Source: Neospora caninum Liverpool (lineage: Eukaryota > Apicomplexa > Conoidasida > Eucoccidiorida > Sarcocystidae). Taken from it: DNA of 64,000 nt. Of this stretch, positions 53,701 to 64,000 are shown one piece after another. Every line of letters starts with the position of its first letter. The first letter of the stretch is position 1. A model generated the notes under the pieces. That model was not told where the DNA came from. It saw nothing but the letters and a program-made list of their open reading frames with translations, and ran no database searches. The stretch lies in the NCBI RefSeq assembly GCF_000208865.1, contig NC_018394.1:124001-188000 (forward strand), in the 5' to 3' direction. The position numbers and the translations under genes are program-made.

Positions 53701-56100
53701 AACAGCGAGGGAGAGACACAGATACAAGGGGAGAAGCGAGAAAGCCCGGTAGGAAGATGGCAAGCGGCAGCTGGAATCGTAGCGCAAAAGAGCGACACAA
53801 AAGTGGAGAAGGGACGGAGTGGAGGATGTGCAAGCATCGATGATCCGTGTGGTTGCAGAGGAGTCTTGCTTTTCTCCCGCGTCGCTGTCCGTAGATTAAT
53901 CTCAAGCAATAACTTCGCCATTAAACATATCTAAAATTGGCGATAAATATGCTTTTCCATATGACCCGCTAAATTCAGTTACATCTGTAGTTCATTTTTG
54001 ATTTGTTTGAGTAGCAACTTAATTTCTATTTAAAATATTGTCTGCAATTTTGCCAACTGTTCCTTTGGAAGATTTGTATTTTCTTCTAGAACCAATTGCT
54101 TTGAGATTGAATTTTTTCATTAATCTGGAACTTTTTTGAGTCCGATTTTATAGCCTCTATTATTAAGTTCAGCTTTGATTCTTCTTTTTCATATCTTGAT
54201 TTATTTTCTTTGAAAATAAGCTTCATTTGACTTATAATTTCTTCATTTTTCTTGTCCAAATCTTCTTTTTTGAGTNNNNNNNNNNNNNNNNNNNNNNNNN
54301 NNNNNNNNNNNNNNNNNNNNNNNNNNNNNNNNNNNNNNNNNNNNNNNNNNNNNNNNNNNNNNNNNNNNNNNNNNNCCCCCCCCCGCCCGGTCTCCTTTCC
54401 TTGAAGGAGAGCATGGAAGGTGACGAGGGTCGGCTCAAAGAAGATTCCCCTTCCGAGACGGGAACACGCGGCTGTTGCTTTCTCTGCAGTCTTGCGTAGG
54501 GGCGCACTGCGTGCATTGCGTGCATCAACGGAAATCGTTTCTGTCTCCTTTGTTGTCTTTCCTCCTTCCGTTTTTTTCAGTTCCCCTTCTCCCTCCTGTC
54601 ACTGCTTCCTGCATGCGTTGACCTATCGCCCGTGACAATCCGCGTAACACACGCGCCCACTCCGACAGTTGGTGTCCCCTTCACGCTCCGGGCGACCATC
54701 ACAAATAACACGGCAGATCCTCAAGTAAGCTTTTCCCCTTCTCCCGCCCCGTGCACTCTCTGTGGCTTCCTGTGTGTATCCGCGCATGCGGCCACACTTG
54801 GCCAACATGGAGGGCGATCTTCGGCTGTCTGTAGATTGGTGTCTCTGTGTCCACGTTCGACGGCCCCTGGTGTCAATCCGAGTCTGCACTCCTTCCACGC
54901 TCTCCCTCGCTTCCCATCGTCCCTCGTTCGAGTTCGTTTCCGAAGGATTCACGACGCTTCTGGGCGCGAGTTTCGTCGTGTGAGGGTGCCAGTCACGCGT
55001 CGACCGAATGCCGCTGTTCAGAGGCCTCTTCCAACGGTTCCATCAACCCCCCATCCAAAAACGAGAGCGGCCTGTTAAATCAAGCGCATGTTTCTGTGTA
55101 TCTCTAACCACTTCCATCATCCCAAGGTCTCGCGCCAACGTATTTATATGCGTCTCTCTCTACAGTTCTAACTGTTTCGCCCCCCGTCTGTCTCTCTCTA
55201 CATATACATATAGATATATGTGGGAGTTACCAGGTATAGCTGTGTACGTGAATGGAATTTTGTGTTTCACAGAACGTGTGCCTTGGTTTGCTGTTTGCGT
55301 GGCATAAAGGAAGCAACCGTGCAGCTGGTTTACCCTCCGGCGGCGGCGTCAGTCGAAGCGCGGCTTCAGGCGGAAAGTGACCTTGCCGGGGACGGACCCC
55401 CCGAGTCGGCGCGAGGGTGGAGTCGACGGTCTGACTGTCCGTACTTGATCACCGGCATTATGTCTACAGACCTTCTTCTGTCTCCTGCGAGTGACCGAGT
55501 CATGCAGTGGACGCTGGTGGCATGCCGGTAGGAATCGAGGCTGTTGAAGTGGATAGGGTTGCGTAGCGTCTTCTTGAGCTCTTGACCGGAGTCCCTCAGC
55601 CACCTTACGAGGGTCGTGTGCATAGTAGTAGGAAAGATAGCCACACTTGCAGAGTTTTGTTGGGGACTGGAGAGCACACTGGCAGGCCAAAAGGGCGTCA
55701 CAAATATTGCAGTTTTCATTCACGAAGACGGTACCAGTCATGGGCTGTTGTATTCGCGCATATTATTCCCACATTGGGGCCGCTGGCCTTCACGAACCAC
55801 ACGTTGCCCGTAGCAGCGACTGGCTGCTGTTCTGCCTACAGAGCCGGAGCGTTTTCGGTGCCGACCGTGGTCGTGCAATGTCATCGATGCCTGTCGGGCA
55901 CATCTGCAACTCCGGCGACAGTCTTTGAGGAAGTCGAAGACACAGCAGAACCTGATGTGGCACAGCAACTGAGCCAAGCTCTCAGAGAAGCCATTGAAGG
56001 AGACAGTCCGCAGGCGCCCGACTCGTCACGCGGCGGGTCGGTTTTCATGTCCCATCTGACCCATGTTGTTGTCTTTCCCAATCCTCAGCGTGTTGGATAG
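40644..56100 (+). CDS. TRAPPC11: TRAPPC11 homologue (foie gras and Gryzun domains), TRAPP vesicle-tethering complex
   Basis: TRAPPC11 is a TRAPP subunit acting in ER-Golgi traffic. Fourteen visible exons close in phase: 40644-40817, 41229-41690, 42007-42792, 43454-43600, 44016-44135, 44677-45711, 46002-46163, 46684-47243, 47898-50127, 50381-52921, 53534-53620, 54581-54724, 55310-55527, 55842-56100 (2,974 residues). Family landmarks occur in order: MFPLCPPECTAAPLPLVG start; GFLRHGWMRKQL; NPSEIAALFVTCG; MERLEQ joined to VAYDCAVEHYENEARRYRKQ; GYMLEFAGQPHGAMKSFIAA; ENPGFHFQAAARYLQE; RQAGWWPLLEYVL across exons 8/9; YPFNVFSSLFEP; TPTVGVPFTLRATITNNT; YLITGIMSTDLLL; and the end HVVVFPNPQ. Animal TRAPPC11 is about 1,130 residues; the excess is disordered insertions in exons 2, 3, 6, 8, 9 and 10. 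The intron after exon 11 contains foreign DNA and a scaffold gap, and by comparison with animal homologues at least one Gryzun exon is missing there. Confidence 0.9.
40847..40879. repeat. (TA)n microsatellite in TRAPPC11 intron 1
   Basis: A pure TA run beginning about 30 bases behind the exon 1 donor at 40817/40818. Confidence 0.9.
41720..41746. repeat. (TA)n microsatellite in TRAPPC11 intron 2
   Basis: A pure TA run, then TACATATGTATACATAT. It begins about 30 bases behind the exon 2 donor at 41690/41691, nearly the same spacing as in intron 1. Confidence 0.9.
44520..44640 (+). repeat. 23-bp polypyrimidine tandem repeat in TRAPPC11 intron 5
   Basis: About five copies of a 23-nt unit beginning CCTCTCTTCCCTCCGTCC, the last copy diverged. 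One strand is almost pure pyrimidine. It lies just before the exon 6 acceptor (44676/44677) and so extends the polypyrimidine tract unusually far. Confidence 0.9.
47570..47656. repeat. TATA/GATA-rich microsatellite in TRAPPC11 intron 8
   Basis: Mixed TATATA, TAGATAGA and TATAAATA runs lie in the intron between exons 8 and 9. Confidence 0.8.
53893..54275 (-). mobile_element. Mycoplasma-type IS3-family transposase fragment, likely assembly contamination
   Basis: This block is strongly AT-rich, while flanking DNA is GC-rich, and the switch is abrupt near 53893. Read on the minus strand from 54275, shifting frame, it gives the IS3-family OrfB order: helical KENKSRY; KRRIKAELNNRGYKIGLKKV; RLMKKFNLKAIGSRRKY; KGTVGKIADN; QTNQKWTTDVTEF with the first Asp of the DDE core; then YGKAYLSPILDMFNGEV and IAWD. 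Both conserved tryptophans are TGA codons (53992-53994 and 53902-53904), as in the Mycoplasma/Spiroplasma code; in the standard code they would be stops. An in-frame TAA and at least two frameshifts show a decayed copy or poor read quality. The right edge is the N gap, so the rest of the element is not visible. Species and the exact IS cannot be named from this piece. Confidence 0.85.
54276..54375. other. 100-base scaffold gap (N)
   Basis: Exactly 100 Ns, a conventional placeholder of unknown true size. The left side is the foreign AT-rich fragment. The right side starts with a run of nine C and then parasite-like sequence, and lies inside the TRAPPC11 gene. Confidence 0.99.
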
Positions 56101-58380
56101 CGGTTCTATCATTTCAATGTCTAACCTAGGATGGGAATCGAAACGGCGTTTACATAAAGTTGTTTATGCATACGGACATGCATTTGAATCCCTTTTGTAC
56201 TCAGCTGGTGGCCGATGGGGGGGGGGGGGGGGGTTGGGTCGGTCCACCAGGAACTCTAACACGAGACAGTTTCAGGAAACCACCATGAAAAAGGAGAAGG
56301 GATAGATGACTTGTGTTGTCAGCTCGACAGAGCACAATTGAGGTCGTTGCTGCAAAGCAGTCATGAGTGTGTTTTATACCGTCGCGAGTAAGGAGGGAAA
56401 AGGGAGAGGCGAGCACTTTCGATTGCGGTCATAATCGACTGCATAAATTGAAAACCGCTTGGCAGGCACCGTCCAGACAAGCACTATTTCCCCCGTTGAT
56501 CACGCGACTTCGCCTGGATCTTCCTCGCGGCACGCCGCCGCCCAATACCAAATCGGGGGCTCTGCGACCGAATGGTGCTTCATAGCTCTGTCCAAGTCAT
56601 GGGGAACACAGAAGCGGAAGGTTGGCGCAGACGGGATGTATAATCAATGCTCAAGGTGCTGGAAAGCACTGCCTGTGCTGAATACGTGTATTTCCTTGAG
56701 CACCACGCCGTTGTCCTACATTTATACAGATATAGAGATCGCGAAAAAACATGCGGCAGTCGACCTTGCCCAGTCTCCCACAGACAGTTTTGTAATTTCG
56801 AACGGGAAAAACGAGAGGCGTGACCCCCGCACCGTACGAAGAGGGCCGGAGTCGGCTTCAGCTTCTACTCTAAAAGCGGCTACGGAGAGCGCTCGTTCAT
56901 GCGGCAGCAAGTCGCTTGTGTGTGAGCAGCAGTACAGATGTTCTCCAGCTAGTCCACAATAGATCAATCGCTAGAAAAGGCTCTTGTGGTTTTGATGTTT
57001 ACGACTCAAAACAGAATTCTCGAGATCCGTGTCTGATACTTCCGTTGGTTCTGGTGCACTCACGTTTTCGGTAACAGTCAGCTGACTCGAGTTAACTGCC
57101 AGCCTAGCAGGGCTTGTAAACTTAATTGGAATTGGGACTCAACTAAAGACACAGATGTTGAGGAAGCTGACCACTCTGTACAGCGAGATGTAAAAGCTTT
57201 AGGCAAAGCAACGGTTCCTACAGAGTAATCACTGTCAAAAAACCCTCACATACACTGAGTCAAATGCCTGCCTCACAGCGGGAAAAAGAGGCCGCTGAAG
57301 AACGAACGAGGGGAAGAAGCATTTGAGCATGATCGCTCGTTTCTTTCCCTTGTCCGAAGCGGAAAGTTTCTCAGTCCGTTTCCTCCCATTTATTTTTACT
57401 CTAGAGGTGTTCGTAAGAACAGAACGCAGCTAGTTTGTCTTTCCCCGTCTATCCCACGTAACGGGGGAAACGGTGGAGAACCGGTGTGGGCAAAACAGAG
57501 AGCAAAGTTACAGGTCTTTTTAACTCAGTAGAGCATGCAATCACTGGCATGATCTCGCAGAATAACAGAAAAGATCCGGCGTGTTCATATGTCGTCATAG
57601 GGGCGTCATATACGCAAAGGTCAGAAGAACCGGGATAAGCAACGAAAACGGCAATGGTTTGTATGCGGAAAGAGAAATACATCACGGTCATCTGAAACCG
57701 GAGAATGAAAGCACTACTCTTATTTCTTGTACGAGTCTATCACTCGAGCTCGTAGCAAGAAGGATCACGAACAAGCTGTAGGTTCGCTAGTGCAGAATGC
57801 GCTATACAAAACATAAACAGACCGGAAGAAAAGGAGCCAGGAGAAGGCAGTGATGGGAGACGAGACGGAGATGAGAGCACACCAATGCTCACGGCTGTTT
57901 GCAGGCAAGCTCAGTTCGAAACACTACCTGCCTTTGAGTACAGCTGACACTGCACTCCAACCAGTTCTAGTACAAATCTCAGAATGCAGCAGCTGGACGG
58001 GAGAGCCGAGCACGTCGGACAGCACCTGCATATTTCTAGGGCACCGTCTTCCTCAGAACGCCGCAAAGCCGCAGAAGATTTGTTCGTCAGTCGTTGGAGA
58101 GAAGAAACCTATATGTTTAGCTAATCATGGCTTCGTCTGTAAAGCAGTGTACCTTGCTTTGAGGTAGACTACCAGAAAACATCCGTTTGCAGTGGATCCA
58201 ATAACAGTCGCACGTTTCCCTGGTGTTCTCATGCTGTCGCGCTCCTGAATCGACAACAAAAAGTTCAGAGGACAACCCTCTGGATATCTCGACACGGAAA
58301 CTTTGTGGAACTTCTGAGACAGCACAGATTTAGAAGTGTCAACAACGGGTTCACCAAAAATGACGCGAGTAAAATGATGC
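56101..58380. other. Convergent intergenic region between TRAPPC11 and ACP
   Basis: About 2.3 kb between the 3' ends of two converging genes, expected to hold both 3' UTRs. It contains a G homopolymer at 56217-56233. I see no other gene or repeat; the open frames here are short and unsupported. Confidence 0.5.
56217..56233. repeat. G17 homopolymer
   Basis: Seventeen consecutive G followed by TTGGGTCGG. Such runs are prone to length error and can stack as G-quadruplexes. Confidence 0.9.
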
Positions 58381-59714
58381 TTACTTGGCTTTCTCGATGT
58401 AGCTCAGAGCGTCCTGGACGGTGGCGATCTTGGATGCTTCCTCATCGGGAATGCTGACTCCAAATTTTTCTTCAAATGCCATGACCAGCTCAACGCTGTC
58501 CAAGCTGTCTGCATCCAGATCCTGTGGACGCAGGACACGCGCAAAAATCAAACCCGAAGTTCATCAGGAATCCACCTACATATCAGAGGGAGGAACTTTT
58601 TGTATCCGTCGTAGTGATTATCCGTTCACAGCAAACACTTACCTTAATAAAATTTGACTCAGGAGCGATTCTTGCGCGATCCACACCAAGCTGGTCAGCA
58701 ACAACGTCCTTCACTCTCTCAAGAAGTGGCCGATCATCAGAATCCGCGGCGTCGGCAGCGAAAAGCGCAGAAGAGGGGCTGCCGAGGGCACCGGTGCCAA
58801 CACCGCGAAATGGTCCTTGGCGATTTGCAAGGATTCCTACGGGTTGCCCCAAAGTCCCCAGGTATGCCGTCGACGGCGTGGCACAAACTCCAGCCGACAT
58901 GTTGGGACAGGTACCATATCGGTAGTTAAACCTGATCAGGCCCGGCGACACAAAACCTGTACCGCAAAACGCGCACAGGACGCATATTCCATAAAGCTCT
59001 TGCTAACATGCTAGGTTGTTCAACGATGACAGCCTCCTACAACATGCTCACGCGCGCGCGTTACAGATGCTATCCGTATGCTTATGGTCGATAGCAACTG
59101 AGTACCACACGGACAAGCAGTGGACAGTGATGCAAAGGCTCACGTCGCCCGCGCTCCTCAATGTGGCCGCACTTCAGCTGGGCAGAGAAAGAACATACGT
59201 TCGTCGGGCACTTAGAGGTTAAGACTCAAAGTATAAATTGTCTAGTAAACAGAATCTCTTTAACGCTCGGGATTGTTGACGGAGGGACAGTCACACACAT
59301 GGGCCCTGTGGGACCTCAAAACCAGAACGCCTAGGCCTGCAAACGTCCACGAAAATTTTTTCATGAAACTGCACACTGTTATAATACTTTGCGAAGTGCG
59401 CAGAGATTTTCTGCAGAGGTCCGGCATGTGCATTCATAGGTGGCGCTCCAGTGCACAGAAGAGACACAGAACAACACCAGGGACTCTCAACGACACCGTC
59501 CGGGCCACCGTTGTCTTAACCGGAGACAGCTGCTGTCTCGTTGCAACTGGGTACCATTTTGCACACATCTTCGTCACATCAACAACATGTGACATTTTTA
59601 AGACTGCAAAATGAAAAAGACATACTTACCGTAGGAAGAGGCAACGGATGTTGCCATGAAAAATGCCAGAGCAAGGAGTGGTTTCCTGCCGGCGTTGCGG
59701 GGATGCATCTCCAT
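58381..59714 (-). CDS. ACP: Apicoplast acyl carrier protein, nuclear-encoded
   Basis: This protein carries growing acyl chains on a phosphopantetheine arm in type II fatty-acid synthesis in the apicoplast. Three exons close in phase: 59714-59630, 58956-58643 and 58521-58381, giving 179 residues. Residues 1-28 ([20 protein letters not shown]...) form a signal peptide with hydrophobic core [13 protein letters not shown]. Residues ~29-90 are a Ser/Thr/Gly/Arg-rich transit segment, the bipartite import signal of apicoplast proteins. The ACP domain (~95-179) has [14 protein letters not shown], then the attachment motif [14 protein letters not shown] with the modified Ser at residue 139, and the usual helix [13 protein letters not shown] and C-terminal ALSYIEKAK. 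The frame stays open upstream of 59714, but this Met gives the best signal peptide. The gene is divergent from the LCCL protein gene, about 1 kb apart. Identification is essentially certain. Confidence 0.97.
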
Positions 59715-60690
59715 GATTAAGGTGAGACGTGTGCAGTAATGTCGAAAAACGATGTGAAATCTCTGGAGATAAAAACCGAAAGAGCAGTCTACGGTGCCGA
59801 GACAAGCGCAAGACGTCGTGTTAACTTCACCAGGGAAAGATGGATATGGAATGAAACAAGACAATTAATGAGCAAGTATGTCAGACACCGCATGTCGCGG
59901 AGGTAGGACGATGTCGATTCCTGGCCGTCCGTCAGGCTCCCAGTCCAACGCGCTGACACTGTCAACCCTGCTGAGCGGCCCTGCCCCCCAAGTGCGCACG
60001 GGAGACCACCTTGGTTGTTGAAGCACCGAAATTGTCTATCCAAAGAGTTTTAATCGTGCGTGCCGGTCTGCAAACCTCGGTAGCTTCACTGTTTCGTATA
60101 AATGCTTCTCTATAGTGTATTCAACCTTGATGATTGCAACAGAGGGAAGTCTGCTCGGTGAAGTGCAACTGAAACGGCCTAGAGACACCACGGTGGCCCA
60201 CCACCGTGCTCCATTGCGTGTATATGGCTGGTAGGATTTTGAGGAAGATCGAAGCCGTGGTTGTGGGAGAACCTTATTCCTTTTTCATCAATTAGCAACA
60301 TGGCGCCGGATCTGCACAATTCCCGTGCTAACGACAGCTCACAACTTCGCATAGAAGACAGCTGATCCTTCTTCACACAGCAACACTAAGGGTTTCTGTA
60401 TAGCAGCCCTCGATGCGATCTAGAGGGCGACACAGAAGCGTGCTCGTTCGCACGCAGTTTTTCACAGAAAGCGAAACACATTCCTGCTGTAGGCGGGCGG
60501 ACAGCAGCAAGTTTCTAACGGATAAACCGGCTGTCACTCCCACAGCGTCACTACTCCGTATCTGCGCGCTTCAGTACTGCACTGTGTACGTACAGCAGAG
60601 GGCCGGTCGCCATTCTCCCGCAGAAGCCGTCTTCAATCCCTTTCCGCTATAACAAGGCTCTGTTGGAACTGTCCTGCAAAAACCAGGACG
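59715..60690. other. Divergent promoter region between ACP and the LCCL protein gene
   Basis: About 0.98 kb between two genes transcribed away from each other, so it must hold both 5' UTRs and core promoters. I find no supported ORF, tract or RNA gene in it. Confidence 0.55.
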
Positions 60691-63600
60691 ATGGTCGACA
60701 GTGTAAAAAGATTCGCAACAATGGGAATACACAGAATCTTACTTGTCTCGTTATTGGTTCTGGCCGTTTCGGTCCCTGTGTGTTTCGCGCAGGAGAACGT
60801 GTATAAATTTGTCAACAGCAAAGCGTCTTCCACTTTCGGACCTGAATTTGACGCCCTTCGAGCGATTCAGGCTGGAGCAGGCTATTGGTCTAGCTCGGGT
60901 CACCATTCTGACGATGAGGCAGGTATCAGCAGCACATTGACCATTCTGAAAACAGCTGGTGTGTAATAGTTCCTTCCTCAGTCACGTGGACAGGATCCTT
61001 CGAGAGTCCTGCATACCTCAAGGGACTCCGAGTGAGATGGGCGTACTCGCCGGAGGTGAGTTCACAGAATCAAACACCTCTGAAACCATCAACCACCTTC
61101 TTTTCTGGTAGGAGGTACAAGTCTCTGTGTCCCCTGACGGAGTAAACTGGTCCGTAGCAATGCCATACAAACGGACGCCGAGTAACGACGGTCAGCACAG
61201 ATTCACATCTGATCAAGATTAAACCGAAAAAAAAAATAAATGGTTGACCTTTCTGCAGTTTCCTTTAACGAAGAGATGTTGTTCGACCACCCTCATACTG
61301 CAAAGATAGTGACGATATCCATGCGCAAAGCAATCCACGACTTTTTCGGCATCAACGAAGTGGTTCCTCTAAGCGCTGGGGAACCTTTGGCAATGTTAGT
61401 TTCGGGCATCACCAACCAAGATGGCGAAATGTGCCTGCAGGTAGTTTATGACATCAGTATTATGAACAGAAAAAGCTCGCACGTGAGTCCCGAACCCAGG
61501 TAGAAGGCGGCTTGTACAATCAAGACGGAGCAGCAGTGATACTCGATAGCTGCGCAAGTGCGTTTGCCGCTGGTGATGGACGAGTATGTCGCTGAGTTGC
61601 TAATCGTAATATGGGGTTATATCCGATTTCGGCACCCTCAGGAATTGTGGAGGACAAATGCGAACCAGCAGTTCATCGCAGCCAGGAGCAAGCCTCCCAA
61701 GTGCCTGACACTTCAGGACGGGAATACGGCGGGTAAGATATGCCGTGTCATTGAGACACACAGTTTTGCTTCCGAGGAACATCTCTGTCTGAGCAGAAGG
61801 CGGCAATGTAGTGCTAATTGATTGCCTGCATGCGCTAGAGGAGGCCGACGGACGTTCCAGCTGGACTGTTGAACCCAATTCGCAACTCCGTTTGCAGAAA
61901 TCTGGCTACTTCTGTTTAACTCAGAAAGATGTCCATGGCAACCAAGCCGGTGTAGGAGACATTGCGAAGTCCTTCGGAGCGACAGTGACTTGTGCCAGTG
62001 TGGCCGATTCCACGCATAGCCCATCGAAGGCTGTCGACAGCGATCCAACAACCTATTGGGCTTCCGGGGCGTTCGGCGATGCGAATCCTCATCCAGTGGA
62101 TTTCGACATCAACTTGGGTAGGCAGGATTTATAAAGCGTCATAACTTGCTGTTTGCCATCTATCATGGTATCAGGAAAGCCTGCAAGAGTTTCTGGTGTT
62201 CGCATCGACTGGGAGTACCCCGCTCTGGCCTACCGAGTTGACAGTAGCCTCGACGGAACCACATTCAGGTAACGGCAAACTCCTCGGTTGGACAACGGCA
62301 ACGCGACTTAATTCCCCTTTTTTCAGCGAGCTAGCAAGCAACATGGCTAATCCGTCAAATTCCACACTGGAAGTTTTTGCAGGCAGCGATGCGCAGTTCA
62401 TCAGAATAGCTCTTCTACAGCCGCATTCCAAGAATGGAAAAGTTGGAGAGAAATATGTCTACGGAGTCAGGGACGTCGAGGTGCTCGCAAACCGGCTTCA
62501 GACAGTCGTCGGTGACTGCAGGGAGGCAGCAAACTCGGCGGATGCTAGGGACAAGTATTTTGTCGAGTCAACATCTGCATTTGATCCAACATTCGCTGAC
62601 AAGATATCGTCTATTGATGATGATGTCCTTGACAGAACTGAGGCCTTGGACAAGAAGGCACAAGAGCTGTACAGTGCTCTTCCTCATACAAAGGCCTGCT
62701 TGTCCCAAAAGCAGGAGTATGAGCAACGGATTGACAAATCGAAATCAGAGTCCGCTTCAATAGTAGGGCAGCACGACTACTTTATGGAGATTCAAACGTC
62801 TAAACAACCGATTCATTCGGAGTTGGCCCCCGGTGAGATACCAGCACGGATTACACATCGGGAAGGTCTCCAATAAAGTATGCATCAATCGGACCAGGTG
62901 ATTCGGCAAGCTACCCTGCTGAGGACTGCTATGCTGTGAAGAGCCAAGATCCATCAGCAGCATCCGGCTTCTACTGGTTAGTAAACGTCTTACCATTGGA
63001 CGAGCACGTACGCTGATGTAATTTCTTGCAGGGTCTTACCGAGGTGTGCACCGGAGCCTCTACGCGTATACTGCGATATGAAGACAGCCACTTCAGTGTT
63101 CTTCTGGCATGGAGCACCGGGAGCTAAGCCAGCAGGGAACATTAATGACAAAGTTAATTCTTTGGGAAGTCTCCGTCTGCGCTGTGCGGAGGTGGGGTTA
63201 GAGCCACTTGTGCTCCGGTCGGCTGATCACCTCCAAGCCGTGAAAGATGCCATTGGACTCATAGGTAAAAGATTGTCCGGTGAGAACAGATACAGGTTAC
63301 CACAAACGGCGGCCTCCATAGGATACAGTGACTCCGGTGTGGTTCCTCTAGCATATGACTACGGATGCCTGAACGACCGCTGCACCGGCAGTTTCAGAGT
63401 AAGCACAGAAAAGGTGGATCGGTTTAAAAGTTGCTGCTGAAGGCAGCTGTCTTCAGGACTTGCATTCGGGTAGCACCGACCTCACGGCCTTGCTTATGTC
63501 CCAGTCTTCGCTGAGCGTCGAGCTCGGACGCATGACGCCTGCCGCAGGTATTTCTGAACGCGCGACGGGTGAGCGAGGGCCACAAACAACCTCTCATACA

Positions 63601-64000
63601 GGTGTTGGACTTACCGGGAAAAATACGTCGTATTTTGACATGGGTCTTTCGGATATCGCCGCCATTGTGTGTTCTACGAATGCGATGGAAGGCGAGGACG
63701 TCCTGTAAGTTGTAAACCCCTCTTAATAGCGTGGGAAAGATTACTGCCCAGCGACGCAGGCCTCATGTGGATATCCCGTGTGACGCTACCGCGGAGGAAC
63801 ACGAAGCGTTCAGGGGAACCATAAACGTAAGCATCGAGTTCTTTCTGAGATGCTGCAGAGTTGTGATTAGATATGAACGCCGTACAGACAAACGTGGTAG
63901 TTGAATGTCCACCGGGATGCGAGGAACATTCAACCCTGCCCGTCTATGGCACCGGAGGTGTGTACTCGGACTCTAGTTCCGTGTGCCGGGCAGCTATTCA
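60691..64000 (+). CDS. CCp1/CCp2-type LCCL multidomain adhesion protein, 5' part
   Basis: Secreted multi-adhesion protein; Plasmodium CCp/LAP relatives act in gametocytes and oocysts. Exons: 60691-60922, 60982-61055, 61112-61190, 61259-61440, 61500-61583, 61642-61732, 61800-62117, 62175-62268, 62327-62832, 62898-62976, 63032-63398, 63457-63547, 63602-63704, 63760-63826, then 63890 past the window end; phases close throughout (826 residues visible). Domains in order: signal peptide (ILLVSLLVLAVSVPVCFA); F5/8C/discoidin 1 (ASSTFGPE, WTGSFESPAYLKGLRVRWAY, ISMRKAIHDFFGI); ricin-B lectin (NQDGAAVILDSC, CLTLQDG, WTVEPNSQLRL); discoidin 2 (AVDSDPTTYWASGAF, VRIDWEYPALAYRV); a helical segment in exon 9; a neurexin-collagen-like module (ASGFYWVLPRCAPEPLRVYC); and the start of LCCL (CPPGCEEHSTLPVYGTG). 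ATG at 60721 is an alternative start placing the signal peptide closer to the N-terminus. CCp1 and CCp2 cannot be separated here. The exon 11/12 junction is the weakest. Confidence 0.88.

Noticed and set aside
53893..54275. Apicoplast or mitochondrial DNA transferred to the nucleus as source of the AT-rich block
   Set aside because: It encodes IS3-type transposase motifs with TGA as Trp, and no organellar gene. Apicomplexan organelles are not known to carry such elements.

Overview
The window looks like nuclear DNA of a tissue-cyst coccidian of the Toxoplasma/Hammondia/Neospora group. The reasons are: a nuclear-encoded, signal-peptide-bearing acyl carrier protein of apicoplast type; an LCCL/discoidin/ricin adhesion protein of the apicomplexan CCp family; GC-rich genes with many short introns; very long disordered insertions in otherwise conserved proteins; and (TA)n microsatellites in introns. 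All gene models below are my own. I joined exons by hand at GT..AG sites and accepted a join only when codon phase closed.

Layout, left to right. 1127-11749 (-) is one uninterrupted 3,540-residue ORF of unknown function. 15320-19381 (-) is a six-exon BUD13/CWC26 homologue of the spliceosomal RES complex. 22828-23281 (+) is a weak two-exon candidate. 23499-32034 (+) is a seven-exon Myb-repeat protein resembling the SNAPc large subunit. 34684-35562 (+) is a GGQ-containing ICT1-type peptidyl-tRNA hydrolase, probably organellar. 37014-37994 (+) is a 71-residue, three-exon coiled-coil protein ending in a CaaX box. 40644-56100 (+) is a TRAPPC11 (foie gras/Gryzun) homologue with 14 visible exons. 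58381-59714 (-) is the apicoplast acyl carrier protein. 60691 to the window end (+) is the 5' part of a CCp1/CCp2-type LCCL protein, diverging from the ACP gene. The conserved genes serve RNA processing, transcription, organelle translation rescue, ER-Golgi traffic, fatty-acid synthesis and sexual-stage adhesion. Nothing suggests they form a cluster.

The most unusual object is at 53893-54275, inside the TRAPPC11 gene and touching a 100-base N gap. It is AT-rich DNA whose minus strand encodes the catalytic start of an IS3-family transposase, readable only if TGA is tryptophan. This is the Mollicutes (Mycoplasma) code. I read it as a Mycoplasma insertion-sequence fragment wrongly joined to the scaffold (culture contamination), not as parasite DNA. 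The same gap appears to have removed at least one TRAPPC11 exon.
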